This document shows positions 18,843 through 28,295 of a DNA stretch of 64,000 nucleotides, one piece after another. The stretch is taken from NCBI RefSeq assembly GCF_030657435.1, contig NZ_JAUTWS010000011.1, forward strand, positions 124,001 through 188,000, read 5' to 3'. Origin of the DNA: Paracraurococcus lichenis. Lineage in GTDB: Bacteria > Pseudomonadota > Alphaproteobacteria > Acetobacterales > Acetobacteraceae. Position 1 is the first letter of the stretch; the number at the start of each line of letters is the position of its first letter. The translations under genes were made by a program, and so were the position numbers. The notes beneath the pieces are model-generated. The model was not told the origin of the DNA, searched no databases, and worked only from the letters and a program-made list of their open reading frames with translations.

Positions 18843-19002
18843 GGGACGGCCTCCGGGGTCGGTCGTCCGAGAGGGTCCGCGCCCCGCCCGGCGGCTGTCA
18901 ACGGCCGCGGGCCGGGCCTGGGGCGCAGGCGGCGCGGCGGGCGGTCTGGCGGGCCGGGCGGCGCAGGGGCACAAGGGCGGCAACCCTGCCAACGAGGCCG
19001 CC

Positions 19003-19821
19003 ATGCCCGAGGAACCGCCCGTCCTGCTCGACCGCGACCCGCGCGGCGTCGTCACCGCCACGCTCAACCGCCCGGAGCGCGGCAATGCCTATAACGAGGC
19101 GCTGCTGCGCGCCCTGATCGAGGGGCTGGACGCCCTGGCCGCCGATCCCACCGTCCGGGCGCTGGTCATCCGCGGCGCCGGGCGCCACTTCGCCGCCGGC
19201 GCCGACATCCACTGGCTGTCCGAGGTGGCGGGTTACCCGCCGGAGCGCGCCTTCGCGGCCTCGCTGGCCACGACCCAGGCGATGCAGAAGCTCAACGAAT
19301 TCCCCCGTCCGACCTTCGCCCTCATCCAGGGCGCCTGCTTCGGCGGCGGCGCCGGCATCGCCTGCTGCGTGGACGTGGCGCTGGCGACGCCGCAGGCGAT
19401 CTTCGGCCTGACGGAGGTGCGCGTCGGCGTCTCCCCCACCCCGATCTCGACCCACATGGTCCATGCCATGGGGCTGCGGCAGGCCCGGCGCTACGCCATC
19501 ACCGGCGAGCGCTTCGGGCCGGCGGAGGCGCTGCGGATCGGCCTGGTGCACGAGGTGCACGAGGCCGCGGCGATCGAGGCGCGGCTGGCGGCGATCCTGG
19601 AGGAGACGCTGCTCTCGGCCCCCGGCGCGGTGGCGGTGACGAAGGACAGCCTGCTCGGCGCCAATGGCCTGAAGCTGGATGCGCGGCAGATGGCGCTGCT
19701 GGCGCATGAGGGCTGGATGCAGCGCGCCTCGGCCGAGGGGCGGGAGGGGCTGGCGGCCTTCCGGGAGAAGCGGCGGCCTTCCTGGTCCGGGCGGCCGGAG
19801 GGCGGATCAGGCAATCCTTGA
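19003..19821 (+). CDS. enoyl-CoA hydratase/isomerase family protein
   Basis: A 272-residue crotonase-fold protein. The core HFAAGADIHWLSEVA and the oxyanion loop GACFGGGAGIACCVDVALAT are diagnostic. GLTEVRVGVSPTPIS holds the Glu usually used in acid/base catalysis of hydration. Family members hydrate trans-2-enoyl-CoA or act on related acyl-CoAs (for example methylglutaconyl-CoA hydratase in leucine breakdown). I cannot choose between these. The ATG at 19003 gives the normal N-terminus; only a weak GAGG lies before it. Confidence 0.85.
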   Translation: MPEEPPVLLDRDPRGVVTATLNRPERGNAYNEALLRALIEGLDALAADPTVRALVIRGAGRHFAAGADIHWLSEVAGYPPERAFAASLATTQAMQKLNEFPRPTFALIQGACFGGGAGIACCVDVALATPQAIFGLTEVRVGVSPTPISTHMVHAMGLRQARRYAITGERFGPAEALRIGLVHEVHEAAAIEARLAAILEETLLSAPGAVAVTKDSLLGANGLKLDARQMALLAHEGWMQRASAEGREGLAAFREKRRPSWSGRPEGGSGNP

Positions 19822-19853
19822 CGGATGGATAACCGGGCCGGTCATCCGCTGGT

Positions 19854-19882
19854 CTGTCATCGAACCTTCGCAAAACTGCAAC
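19854..19882 (+). promoter_or_regulatory. candidate Pho box upstream of pstS
   Basis: An exact CTGTCAT half-site at 19854 is followed at 11-base steps by CCTTCGC (poor match) and CTGCAAC (partial match at 19876). PhoB sites are direct CTGTCAT repeats with an 11-base period, so this is a plausible but degenerate box, 83-111 bases before the pstS start and in the right place for PhoB activation. Confidence 0.45.
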
Positions 19883-19964
19883 CTTGTGGACTTTCGGTGC
19901 GACTAGGTAGGGGCGCCGCCCGGGACCGCTCCGTTCCGGGCCCCTCCCTGTCGGAGAAAACCGC

Positions 19965-21020
19965 GTGAATCGACGCTCCCTTCTCATCGCCACCGGTGCC
20001 GCCGCCGCCGTCCCGCTGCTCGGCCGTCCGGCCTTCGCCCAGCAGGCGCAGATCACCGGTGCCGGAGCGAGCTTCCCCCGCCCGGTCTACGAGCGCTGGG
20101 GCCAGCAGGCCCGCGAGGCCGCCGGCGTCCAGCTCAACTACCAGTCCATCGGCTCCGGCGGCGGCATCAACCAGATCACCAACCGCACGGTGGATTTCGG
20201 CGCCTCCGACGCGCCGCTGCCGGCGGCGCAGCTCACCGAGCGCAGCCTGCTGCAGTTCCCGACCGTCATGGGCTCGGTCGTGCTAATCGTGAACCTGCCG
20301 GGCGTCGCCGACAACGCGCTGCGCCTGACGCCGGAGGTCCTGGCCGACCTCTTCCTCGGCAAGATCGGCCGCTGGAACGATGCGCGCGTCGCCGAGCTGA
20401 ACCGCGACCTGCGCCTGCCGAACCTGCCGGTCGCCCCGGTCTACCGCGCCGATGCCTCCGGCACGACCTTCGTCTTCACCACCTATCTCTCCCGCGTCTC
20501 CGAGGCCTGGAAGTCCGGCCCGGGCGCGGCGACCAGCGTGCAATGGCCGGGCGGCCAGGGCGCCCGCGGCAACGAGGGCGTGGCCAATACCGTCCGCAAC
20601 ACGCCCGGCGCCATCGGCTATACCGAGAACGCCTATGCGACGGTGAACAAGCTCGTCACCACGCAGCTCCGCAACAAGTCCGGCGCCTTCGTCAAGCCGG
20701 AGATGGCGAACTTCATCGCCGCGGCCGAGAGCGCCGACTGGAACGCACCGAACTTCGCCGCCGACCTGATCGACCTGGGCGGCGCCAATGTCTGGCCGAT
20801 CGTCGCCCCGACCTTCATCCTGCTGCCGACCAATCCGGCGGCGGACCGCGTCCAGGGCAGCCTCGCCACCATGAAGTTCTTCGACTGGGCCTACAGGAAC
20901 GGCGCCGAGGCGGCCCGCCGCCTGGAATACATCCCGCTGCCCGAGGCGGTCGCCGAGCGCATCCGGCAGGCCTGGAAGGGCGTGAAGGGTCCGAACGGCC
21001 AGGCCGTCTGGACCGCCTGA
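19965..21020 (+). CDS. pstS: phosphate ABC transporter substrate-binding protein
   Basis: The periplasmic phosphate receptor of the high-affinity Pst system, 351 residues. A signal peptide (MNRRSLLIATGAAAAVPLLG, ending AFA-QQ) precedes ITGAGASFPRPVYERW, the usual start of the mature protein, and SIGSGGGINQITNRTVDFG with the phosphate-contacting Ser/Gly loop. FGASDAPL and YRADASGTTFVFTTYLS are also typical. Translation starts at GTG (19965) with GGAG ten bases upstream. It heads pstSCAB-phoU-phoB. A stem-loop after it probably limits read-through into pstC so that the receptor is made in excess. Confidence 0.97.
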   Translation: MNRRSLLIATGAAAAVPLLGRPAFAQQAQITGAGASFPRPVYERWGQQAREAAGVQLNYQSIGSGGGINQITNRTVDFGASDAPLPAAQLTERSLLQFPTVMGSVVLIVNLPGVADNALRLTPEVLADLFLGKIGRWNDARVAELNRDLRLPNLPVAPVYRADASGTTFVFTTYLSRVSEAWKSGPGAATSVQWPGGQGARGNEGVANTVRNTPGAIGYTENAYATVNKLVTTQLRNKSGAFVKPEMANFIAAAESADWNAPNFAADLIDLGGANVWPIVAPTFILLPTNPAADRVQGSLATMKFFDWAYRNGAEAARRLEYIPLPEAVAERIRQAWKGVKGPNGQAVWTA

Positions 21021-21026
21021 GCCAAG

Positions 21027-21051
21027 GGCCGGGGGCCGCGCGCCCCCGGCC
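21027..21051 (+). terminator. pstS-pstC intergenic stem-loop (attenuator)
   Basis: A perfect 10-bp stem, GGCCGGGGGC with GCCCCCGGCC, and a five-base loop start six bases after the pstS stop. A hairpin in this spot commonly stabilises the receptor mRNA and reduces transcription of the permease genes. Confidence 0.6.
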
Positions 21052-21087
21052 ACCCCTTGCCCGTCGCCACGAAGCGGGAGACCAGCC

Positions 21088-22065
21088 TTGTCGACCACCG
21101 CCGCCGCCCTCCAGGCCCCGGCCGGCACGCGCCGCAAGATCGGCAGCACCGGGGACCTGATCTTCGAATGGATGTGCCGCGGATCGGGCATCCTCGTGCT
21201 GCTCCTGCTCGGCGCGATCATCCTGACGCTGTTCGTCGGCGGCCTGCCCGCCTTCCGCGAATTCGGCGCGGGCTTCCTGACCAGCACCGCCTGGAACCCG
21301 GTCGAGGGGCGGGAGCAGTACGGCGCGCTGGTGCCGATGCTCGGCACCATCGTCTCGGCGGTGCTGGCCATCCTCCTCGCCGTGCCGGCCGCCTTCGGCG
21401 TCGCCTTCTTCCTGACCGAGCTCTCGCCGCCCTGGCTGCGGCGGCCCATCGGCACCGCGATCGAGCTGCTGGCCGCCATCCCGTCGATCATCTACGGCAT
21501 GTGGGGCCTGTTCGTGCTGGTGCCCTTCGTGCAGCAATACATCCAGCTCACGATCGGCGAGACGCTGGGCGAGCTGCCGCTGATCGGCGTCCTGCTGGCC
21601 AGCAACAGCTTCACCGGCACCTCGGTCTTCACCGCCTCGCTGGTGCTGGCGATCATGATCCTGCCCTTCATCGCCGCGACCATGCGCGACGTCTTCGAGC
21701 AGGTGCCGCCGGTCTACAAGGAGAGCGCCTACGGCCTCGGCTGCACGCGGTGGGAGGTGATGAAGGGCGTCGTGCTGCCCTATACCCGCGTCTCGGTGGT
21801 CGGCGGCATCATGCTCGGCCTCGGCCGCGCGCTGGGCGAGACCATGGCGGTCACCTTCGTCATCGGCAACGCCAACCGCATGCCGAGCAGCCTCTTCGAC
21901 CCCTCGACGACCATCGCCTCGATCGTCGCCATGGAGTTCCCGGAGAGCCTGATGGGCAGCCTGAAGCAGTCCTCGCTGCTGGCGCTCGGCTTCCTGCTCT
22001 TCGTCATCTCCTTCATCGTCCTTGCCATCTCGCGCTTCCTGCTGCGCTCCCGGCTGAAGGGCTGA
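21088..22065 (+). CDS. pstC: phosphate ABC transporter permease subunit
   Basis: The first Pst membrane permease, 325 residues, with six predicted membrane spans beginning at about residue 35 (GILVLLLLGAIILTLFVGGL). The ABC permease EAA loop is in YGLGCTRWEVMKGVVLPYTR, followed by LGLGRALGETMAVTFVIGN. Translation appears to start at a TTG (21088), with GCGGGAG eight bases upstream; no better in-frame ATG lies before the first span. It follows pstS by 67 bases and precedes pstA by four. Confidence 0.95.
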   Translation: MSTTAAALQAPAGTRRKIGSTGDLIFEWMCRGSGILVLLLLGAIILTLFVGGLPAFREFGAGFLTSTAWNPVEGREQYGALVPMLGTIVSAVLAILLAVPAAFGVAFFLTELSPPWLRRPIGTAIELLAAIPSIIYGMWGLFVLVPFVQQYIQLTIGETLGELPLIGVLLASNSFTGTSVFTASLVLAIMILPFIAATMRDVFEQVPPVYKESAYGLGCTRWEVMKGVVLPYTRVSVVGGIMLGLGRALGETMAVTFVIGNANRMPSSLFDPSTTIASIVAMEFPESLMGSLKQSSLLALGFLLFVISFIVLAISRFLLRSRLKG

Positions 22066-22069
22066 TCCC

Positions 22070-22975
22070 ATGAGCGCCACCACCCTGCCCGCCCTCTCGC
22101 CGGTCAAGGACATCGCGACCGCGCGCGCCCTCGGCCGCCGCCGCCGCCGCATGGACACGCTGGTCCGCTGGTTCTGCCTCGGCGCGACGGCGATCGGCCT
22201 CTTCTTCCTGGCCTCCATCCTCCTCACGCTGCTCTGGCGCGGCCTCGGGTCGCTGGACTGGGCGGTCTTCACCCGGGAGTTCCAGCCGACCACCTATGGC
22301 GACCCGGACGCGCCCAAGGGCGGCCTCAGCCACGCCATCCTCGGCTCGGTCATCCAAACCGCGATCGGCACGCTAGTCGGCACGCCGATCGGCCTGCTGG
22401 TCGGCACCTACCTGGCCGAATACGCCCGCGGCTCGGCGCTCGGCAACGCGGTCCGCTTCGTCTCGGACGTGCTGCTCTCGGCGCCCTCCATCCTCATCGG
22501 CCTCTTCGTCTACCAGCTCGTCGTGCTGCCGATGGGCGGCTTCTCCGGCCTCGCCGGCGGCCTCGCGCTCGCCATCATCGTCATCCCTGTGGTGGTACGG
22601 ACCACCGAGGACATGCTGCAGCTCCTGCCCAATACCCTGCGGGAGGCGGTGGTCGGCCTCGGCGCGCCGAAATGGAAGATGATCACGCTGGTCGCCTATC
22701 GCGCGGCGCTGTCGGGCATGGTCACCGGCGTCCTGCTCGCGGTCGCCCGCATCACCGGCGAGACGGCGCCGCTGCTGCTGACGAGCTTCGGCAACAGCGT
22801 CATGTCCTGGGACCTCGGCCGGTCCATGTCCAGCCTGCCGATCGCCATCTACCAGCAGGCCAATAGCGGCTTCCCGGACCTGATCGCCATCGCCTGGTCG
22901 GGCGCCCTGATCGTCACCGCCGGGGTGCTGGCCATCAACATCGTCGCGCGCCTCGTCGTGCGGCCCAGGCACTGA
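22070..22975 (+). CDS. pstA: phosphate ABC transporter permease subunit
   Basis: The second Pst membrane permease, 301 residues, partner of PstC in the inner membrane. Spans are seen at the N-terminus ([18 protein letters not shown]) and through [20 protein letters not shown]. The EAA-type coupling loop is in [20 protein letters not shown], followed by [17 protein letters not shown]. The gene starts four bases after pstC and ends 47 bases before pstB. Confidence 0.95.
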   Translation: MSATTLPALSPVKDIATARALGRRRRRMDTLVRWFCLGATAIGLFFLASILLTLLWRGLGSLDWAVFTREFQPTTYGDPDAPKGGLSHAILGSVIQTAIGTLVGTPIGLLVGTYLAEYARGSALGNAVRFVSDVLLSAPSILIGLFVYQLVVLPMGGFSGLAGGLALAIIVIPVVVRTTEDMLQLLPNTLREAVVGLGAPKWKMITLVAYRAALSGMVTGVLLAVARITGETAPLLLTSFGNSVMSWDLGRSMSSLPIAIYQQANSGFPDLIAIAWSGALIVTAGVLAINIVARLVVRPRH

Positions 22976-23022
22976 GCCCCCAACCACCGAGCCCCCAAGA
23001 ACCGAGCCAGGAGACGGGACCC

Positions 23023-23865
<843 letters not shown>

Positions 23866-23869
23866 GGCT

Positions 23870-23887
23870 GGCCGGCGATCGCCGGCC
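23870..23887. terminator. pstB-phoU palindrome
   Basis: An 18-base perfect palindrome, GGCCGGCGATCGCCGGCC, just after the pstB stop. It can fold as a 7-bp stem with a GATC loop. It may be an mRNA-processing or attenuation element rather than a full terminator. Confidence 0.4.
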
Positions 23888-23906
23888 CGGGGAATCGGAG
23901 GCCAGG

Positions 23907-24626
23907 ATGGACAGGATGCAGGAACACACCGTCAAGTCCTATGCGAAGGAGCTGCGCCGGCTGCGCGAGCTGGTCGCCCGCATGGGCGGGCTTGCGGAGC
24001 GGCAGGTCGCCGATGCCGTCGCCGCGCTGGTGCGCCGCGACGCCGAGCTGGCGACCGAGGTGATGGCGCGCGATGTCGAGATCGATGCGCTGGAGCGTGA
24101 GATCGAGGCCTTCTGCATCCGGATCCTGGCGCTGCGCCAGCCGGCCGGCGCCGATCTCCGCCTCGTCGTCGCGGCGCTGAAGATCAGCCACGAGATCGAG
24201 CGCGTCGGCGACTATGCCCGCAACGCCGCCAAGCGCAGCGTGGTGCTGGCACAGCAGCCCGCGCTCGGCAGCCTCAACGGCTTCCAGCGCATGGCGCGGC
24301 TGGTGCAGGAGAACCTGAAGGGCGCCATGGACGCGCTGGTGAACGACGACGCCGCCCGCGCCGACGAGGTCTGGGCCGCCGACCAGCCGGTGGACGAGGT
24401 CTACAACGGCATCTTCCGGGAGATGCTGACCTTCATGATGGAGGACCCGCGCAACATCACCGCGGCCACCCATCTGCTCTTCGTCGCCAAGAACCTGGAG
24501 CGGATCGGCGACCACGCGACGAACATCGCGGAAACGGTGCATTATGCCGTCAGCGGCGAGGCCCTGACCGAGGAGCGGCCGAAGGCCGACAGCTCGGCCT
24601 TCGCCGTGGTCCGCCCGCCGGTCTGA
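23907..24626 (+). CDS. phoU: phosphate signalling protein PhoU
   Basis: A 239-residue all-helical protein with two PhoU repeats, each with the ExxxD metal-binding pattern: SHEIERVGDYARNAAK in the first and AKNLERIGDHATNIAE in the second. PhoU links the Pst transporter to the PhoR/PhoB kinase pair and lowers Pho signalling when phosphate is plentiful. The ATG at 23907 follows a GGAGGCC ribosome site; longer readings run into pstB. It is followed after 16 bases by phoB. Confidence 0.95.
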   Translation: MDRMQEHTVKSYAKELRRLRELVARMGGLAERQVADAVAALVRRDAELATEVMARDVEIDALEREIEAFCIRILALRQPAGADLRLVVAALKISHEIERVGDYARNAAKRSVVLAQQPALGSLNGFQRMARLVQENLKGAMDALVNDDAARADEVWAADQPVDEVYNGIFREMLTFMMEDPRNITAATHLLFVAKNLERIGDHATNIAETVHYAVSGEALTEERPKADSSAFAVVRPPV

Positions 24627-24642
24627 GCAGGAGGAGCCGCGC

Positions 24643-25355
<713 letters not shown>

Positions 25356-25359
<4 letters not shown>

Positions 25360-25925
25360 CCGGCCCGCAGCACCCGCGCCGCCGCCGCGACACAGCGGGT
25401 GAAGGCGGCGAGGTCGTGCCAGCGGCGCTCCGGCGGCACCTCCTCCGCCTCGAAGGCGCCGCCCGAGGCGGCGATGCCGCCTTCCAGCATCAGGTTGTCA
25501 TGGCGGTCGAATTCCTCGACCGCCATGCCCTCCGCATCCTCCCAGGTCCCGTCCGCCCGCCGCCGCGCCGCCCCGCCCAGCGCGGCCAGCGTCCTCGCGC
25601 CGAAGCGCCGCGCGGTATTGCTGTAGCCGAAGACCGGCCGGCCGAGGGCCCGCATGAGGCCGAGTTCGTAGACCGTGCCGACATCGGCCGAGGCGCCGCG
25701 GAAGGGCGTGAGGTTGGCGATCAGCGCGTCGCAGCCGCGGATATGCGCCTCGTTCGCCCAGTAGATGCGCAGCCATTCCGGCTGCGCGGCATCGGGCGCG
25801 ACGGGCGGCGGCTCGAGCGGGAAGACGCCGAGGAGGCCATGGGCGGCGCAGACCGCCCGCTTGGCCGCGGCGACGGCCTCGGCATCGGCCAGGAAGACCT
25901 CGGGACCGGCCAGGTAGATTCGCAT
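25356..25925 (-). CDS. nucleoside 2-deoxyribosyltransferase
   Basis: A 189-residue protein of the nucleoside 2-deoxyribosyltransferase family, which moves deoxyribose between bases in nucleotide salvage, or hydrolyses the glycosidic bond. The start MRIYLAGPEVF is the family hallmark. CDALIANLTPFRGASADVGT and the following VYELGLMRALGRPVFGY supply the catalytic Asp/Glu region. Its 3' end overlaps phoB tail to tail. No ribosome site is obvious before the ATG. Confidence 0.9.
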
Positions 25926-26087
25926 GAGGCTTGCTAATGCAGGTCCCCGGGGCGGATTGCCAGAGCAGATCGCCCGACGGCGGGACTCTGCTCCTCACGA
26001 CGGGTGCCGGGAGCGGATCGCCGCCCGGCGCGTCGGGGCCTGGCGCCGGAGGAGGGGGCGGGCGGCGCGCCCGCCCGCCGGCCCCGG

Positions 26088-26594
26088 TCAGTCGCCCGTG
26101 CCGGTGTCGCCGTGCTGGTCGGGCGCCGCGGCGCTGTTGAGCTGGATGTAGTTCTGGATGCCGATCAGCTTGATCAGGTCGAACTGCCGCTCGATGAAGT
26201 CGACATGCTCCTCCTCGTTGTCGAGGATGCGGCGGAAGAGGTCGCGCGAGACGTAGTCGCGCACGCCCTCCATATAGGCGATACCGTCGCGGAGGTCGGT
26301 CATCGCCTTCTCCTCCAGCTTGAGGTCGCTCTGCAGGATCTCCTCGACCGTCTGGCCGATGAGGAGCTGGTTCAGCCGCTGCAGGTTGGGCAGGCCGCCG
26401 AGGAAGAGGATGCGCTCGATGAGCCAGTCGGCATGGCGCATCTCCTCGATCGATTCCTTGTACTCGTGGTCGCCGAACTTGGTCACGCCCCAGTGCCGCA
26501 GGATTCGCGCATGCAGGAAGTACTGGTTGATCGCGGTCAGCTCGTTGGTGAGCTGGGTGTTCAGGAACTCGATGACCTTCGGATCGGACTTCAT
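26088..26594 (-). CDS. bfr: bacterioferritin
   Basis: A 168-residue haem-binding ferritin that stores iron as a 24-mer shell in the cytosol. All ferroxidase ligands are visible: Glu18, Glu51, His54, Glu94, Glu127 and His130. The haem ligand Met52 is also present (EEMRHADW). The C-terminal tail (AAAPDQHGDTGTGD) is slightly long. The start MKSDPKVIEFLN is set by a CGGGAG ribosome site. It is the last gene of a minus-strand group with the ferredoxin that releases its iron and a ferric-binding protein, an iron module under the Fur-like box at 28080. Confidence 0.97.
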   Translation of the reverse strand: MKSDPKVIEFLNTQLTNELTAINQYFLHARILRHWGVTKFGDHEYKESIEEMRHADWLIERILFLGGLPNLQRLNQLLIGQTVEEILQSDLKLEEKAMTDLRDGIAYMEGVRDYVSRDLFRRILDNEEEHVDFIERQFDLIKLIGIQNYIQLNSAAAPDQHGDTGTGD

Positions 26595-26791
26595 GACGCG
26601 GCTCCCGGATCGGGGGTGGGTGGGACATCGCCGCGGCAGGCTGCCGGCGCGGGCCGGCGCGGGGACCGCGCCTGCCATCGGCACCGCACCCTTCGCCCGC
26701 ATCCCCCGCCGTCAGACCGCCGCTGCCGCTCTCGCGGGCGTTTCCTCCCCCAGGTCTGGTGCCGGGCTTTGCATGCGCCGGCACCTCAAGA

Positions 26792-26986
26792 TCACGGGAG
26801 GCCGGCCGGATTGGCAAGCCCCGCCGTCTGGCTGTCCCGGATCATGGAAAGGATCATCCTGGTGCAGCTGCCGCACTGGGCCTTGCAGTCGCAGGCGGCA
26901 TAGACGTCGCGGGGCCGGCGTGCCCCCTGCGCGACCGCCTCGTTCAGTTGCGTATCGGTCAGCGCGTTGCACAGGCAGACGATCAC
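26792..26986 (-). CDS. bfd: bacterioferritin-associated ferredoxin
   Basis: A 64-residue [2Fe-2S] protein that docks on bacterioferritin and reduces its stored iron for release. The four cluster cysteines match the Bfd pattern exactly: Cys4 and Cys6 (VCLCN) and Cys38 and Cys41 (QCGSC). Two further cysteines (32, 34) lie next to them. It starts 22 bases after the ferric-binding protein stop and is followed by bfr after 197 bases, so all three may be cotranscribed. Confidence 0.93.
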   Translation of the reverse strand: MIVCLCNALTDTQLNEAVAQGARRPRDVYAACDCKAQCGSCTRMILSMIRDSQTAGLANPAGLP

Positions 26987-27008
26987 GATCCCAGGTCCCC
27001 CTCAGGCC

Positions 27009-28046
27009 TCAGCGCCAGCCGCTGCGCTGCAGGATCTGCAGCGCCTCGGCGGCATGGGCATTGGTGTTCTCGGCATCCACCGGCTCGGCCCGGAAGCGCC
27101 CCATGGCTTCCAGCGCCGGATGGAGCGGCGCATCCGGCACCGCCGGGTATTCCATGTTGCCCAGCGCCAGCATGGACTGGGCATGGTCGCCGGTGAGGAA
27201 TTCCAGGAAGCGCGCGGCCTGCGCCCTGTTCGGCGCGGTCTTCACCAGGCCGGCGCCGGAGATGTTCACATGCGTCCCCCGGTCGCCCTCCCCCTGGTTC
27301 GGGAAGACGACGCCGATGCGTTTGAAGAGCGCCTGGTCCTCGGGCTTCTGCGAGGCGCCGAAGGCGGCGAGGTAATAGGTATTGGCCAGCGCCAGGGTGC
27401 ATTGCCCCGCGGGGATGGCGCGGAACTGGTCGCGGTCGCCGCCCTGCGGCGGGCGGGCGAGGTTGGCGGCGACGCCCTTCGCCCAGGCCTCGGTCTTCTC
27501 TGCGCCGTCGGCGATCAGCACCGAGGCGGCGAGGCTGATGTTGTAGGGATGGTTGGAGGAGCGGACGCAGAGGCCGGCGCCGGCGGGCCCGGCCAGGTCC
27601 TCGTAGCGCGCGAGGCCGGCGGGCTTCCCCTTCTCCTTGTCGTACATGACGACGCGGGCGCGCTGGGAGATGGCGAACCAGAGCCCCTCCTTCGAGCGCA
27701 GGCCGGCCGGGATGCGCTGCTCCACCACCTTCGAGGCGAAGGGCGCGAGGATGCCGGCCTGGGCGGCGCGGGCGAGGCGCGCGGCATCGACGGTGATGAA
27801 GACATCGGCGGGGCTATTGGCGCCCTCGTTCCGGATCCGTTCGATAAGCTGGTCGGCATCGCCCTCGATCAGGCGGACGCGGATGCCGGTCTCCCTGGTG
27901 AAGGCCTCGTAGAGCGTCCGGTCGCTGTCGTAGTGGCGGGAGGAATAGAGGTTGACCTCCTCGGCCCCCGCGGCGGGGGCGAGGCCGATGGCGGCAAAGC
28001 CGGCGGCCAGCAGGCCGAGCAGGCGGCGCGTCGATCGGGCGGTCAT
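27009..28046 (-). CDS. periplasmic ferric-iron-binding protein (FutA/FbpA type)
   Basis: A 345-residue periplasmic Fe3+ receptor of an ABC importer. The signal peptide MTARSTRRLLGLLAAGFAAI leads to VNLYSSRHYDSDRTLYEAF, the standard start of the mature FbpA/FutA fold. NHPYNISLAASVLIADG and LALANTYYLAAFG contain the iron-binding Tyr pair, and VNISGAGLVKTAPN is also conserved. No permease or ATPase gene is next to it, so the membrane partner is elsewhere. A GGAG ribosome site and, 34-54 bases upstream, a Fur-like box indicate repression by iron. bfd follows after 22 bases. Confidence 0.92.
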   Translation of the reverse strand: MTARSTRRLLGLLAAGFAAIGLAPAAGAEEVNLYSSRHYDSDRTLYEAFTRETGIRVRLIEGDADQLIERIRNEGANSPADVFITVDAARLARAAQAGILAPFASKVVEQRIPAGLRSKEGLWFAISQRARVVMYDKEKGKPAGLARYEDLAGPAGAGLCVRSSNHPYNISLAASVLIADGAEKTEAWAKGVAANLARPPQGGDRDQFRAIPAGQCTLALANTYYLAAFGASQKPEDQALFKRIGVVFPNQGEGDRGTHVNISGAGLVKTAPNRAQAARFLEFLTGDHAQSMLALGNMEYPAVPDAPLHPALEAMGRFRAEPVDAENTNAHAAEALQILQRSGWR

Positions 28047-28079
28047 GGCGTCACTCCGGTCCGTCGGCCTTGTTGATAG

Positions 28080-28100
28080 GGATAATGAGAACCATTCGCA
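28080..28100 (-). promoter_or_regulatory. Fur-like iron box upstream of the ferric-binding protein
   Basis: The plus-strand sequence GATAATGAGAACCATTCGC matches the classical 19-base Fur consensus at 15 of 19 positions. Its core, TGAGAACCATTCGCA (28086-28100), agrees at 12 of 15 positions with a second site at 57799. It lies 34-54 bases before the start codon, overlapping the expected promoter. Confidence 0.75.
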
Positions 28101-28186
28101 AGTGCTTTCCGGCAGGCGACTGAGGGAGCCTGCGCCGCGGCCGGACCATTGCGCCTTGCGCTGGCGCAAATGCGAAGCGCTCGCGA

Positions 28187-28224
28187 GAAGGGCCCGCCCC
28201 GGCCTGCGCCGGGACGGGCCCTTC
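28187..28224 (-). terminator. strong stem-loop after the GMC oxidoreductase gene
   Basis: GAAGGGCCCG pairs with CGGGCCCTTC (10 bp); after one mismatch CCCGGC pairs with GCCGGG (6 bp), around a four-base loop. It sits 72 bases beyond the GMC stop codon on the minus strand and probably insulates it from the iron operon. There is no T-tract. Confidence 0.65.
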
Positions 28225-28295
28225 GAGGGATGACGGCAGGTCAGCCCGCGGCCGTGGCCGGGCCGGTCCCGCCGCCGCCGGTCAGGTGCGCAGGA

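Noticed and set aside
28149..28169. A TTGCGCC-N7-GGCGCAA palindrome, sharing GCGCTGGCGCAAA with 16421-16433
   Set aside because: It lies between a terminator and the Fur-like box and could be a site, but the shared 13-mer is too short in such GC-rich DNA to call a regulatory element.
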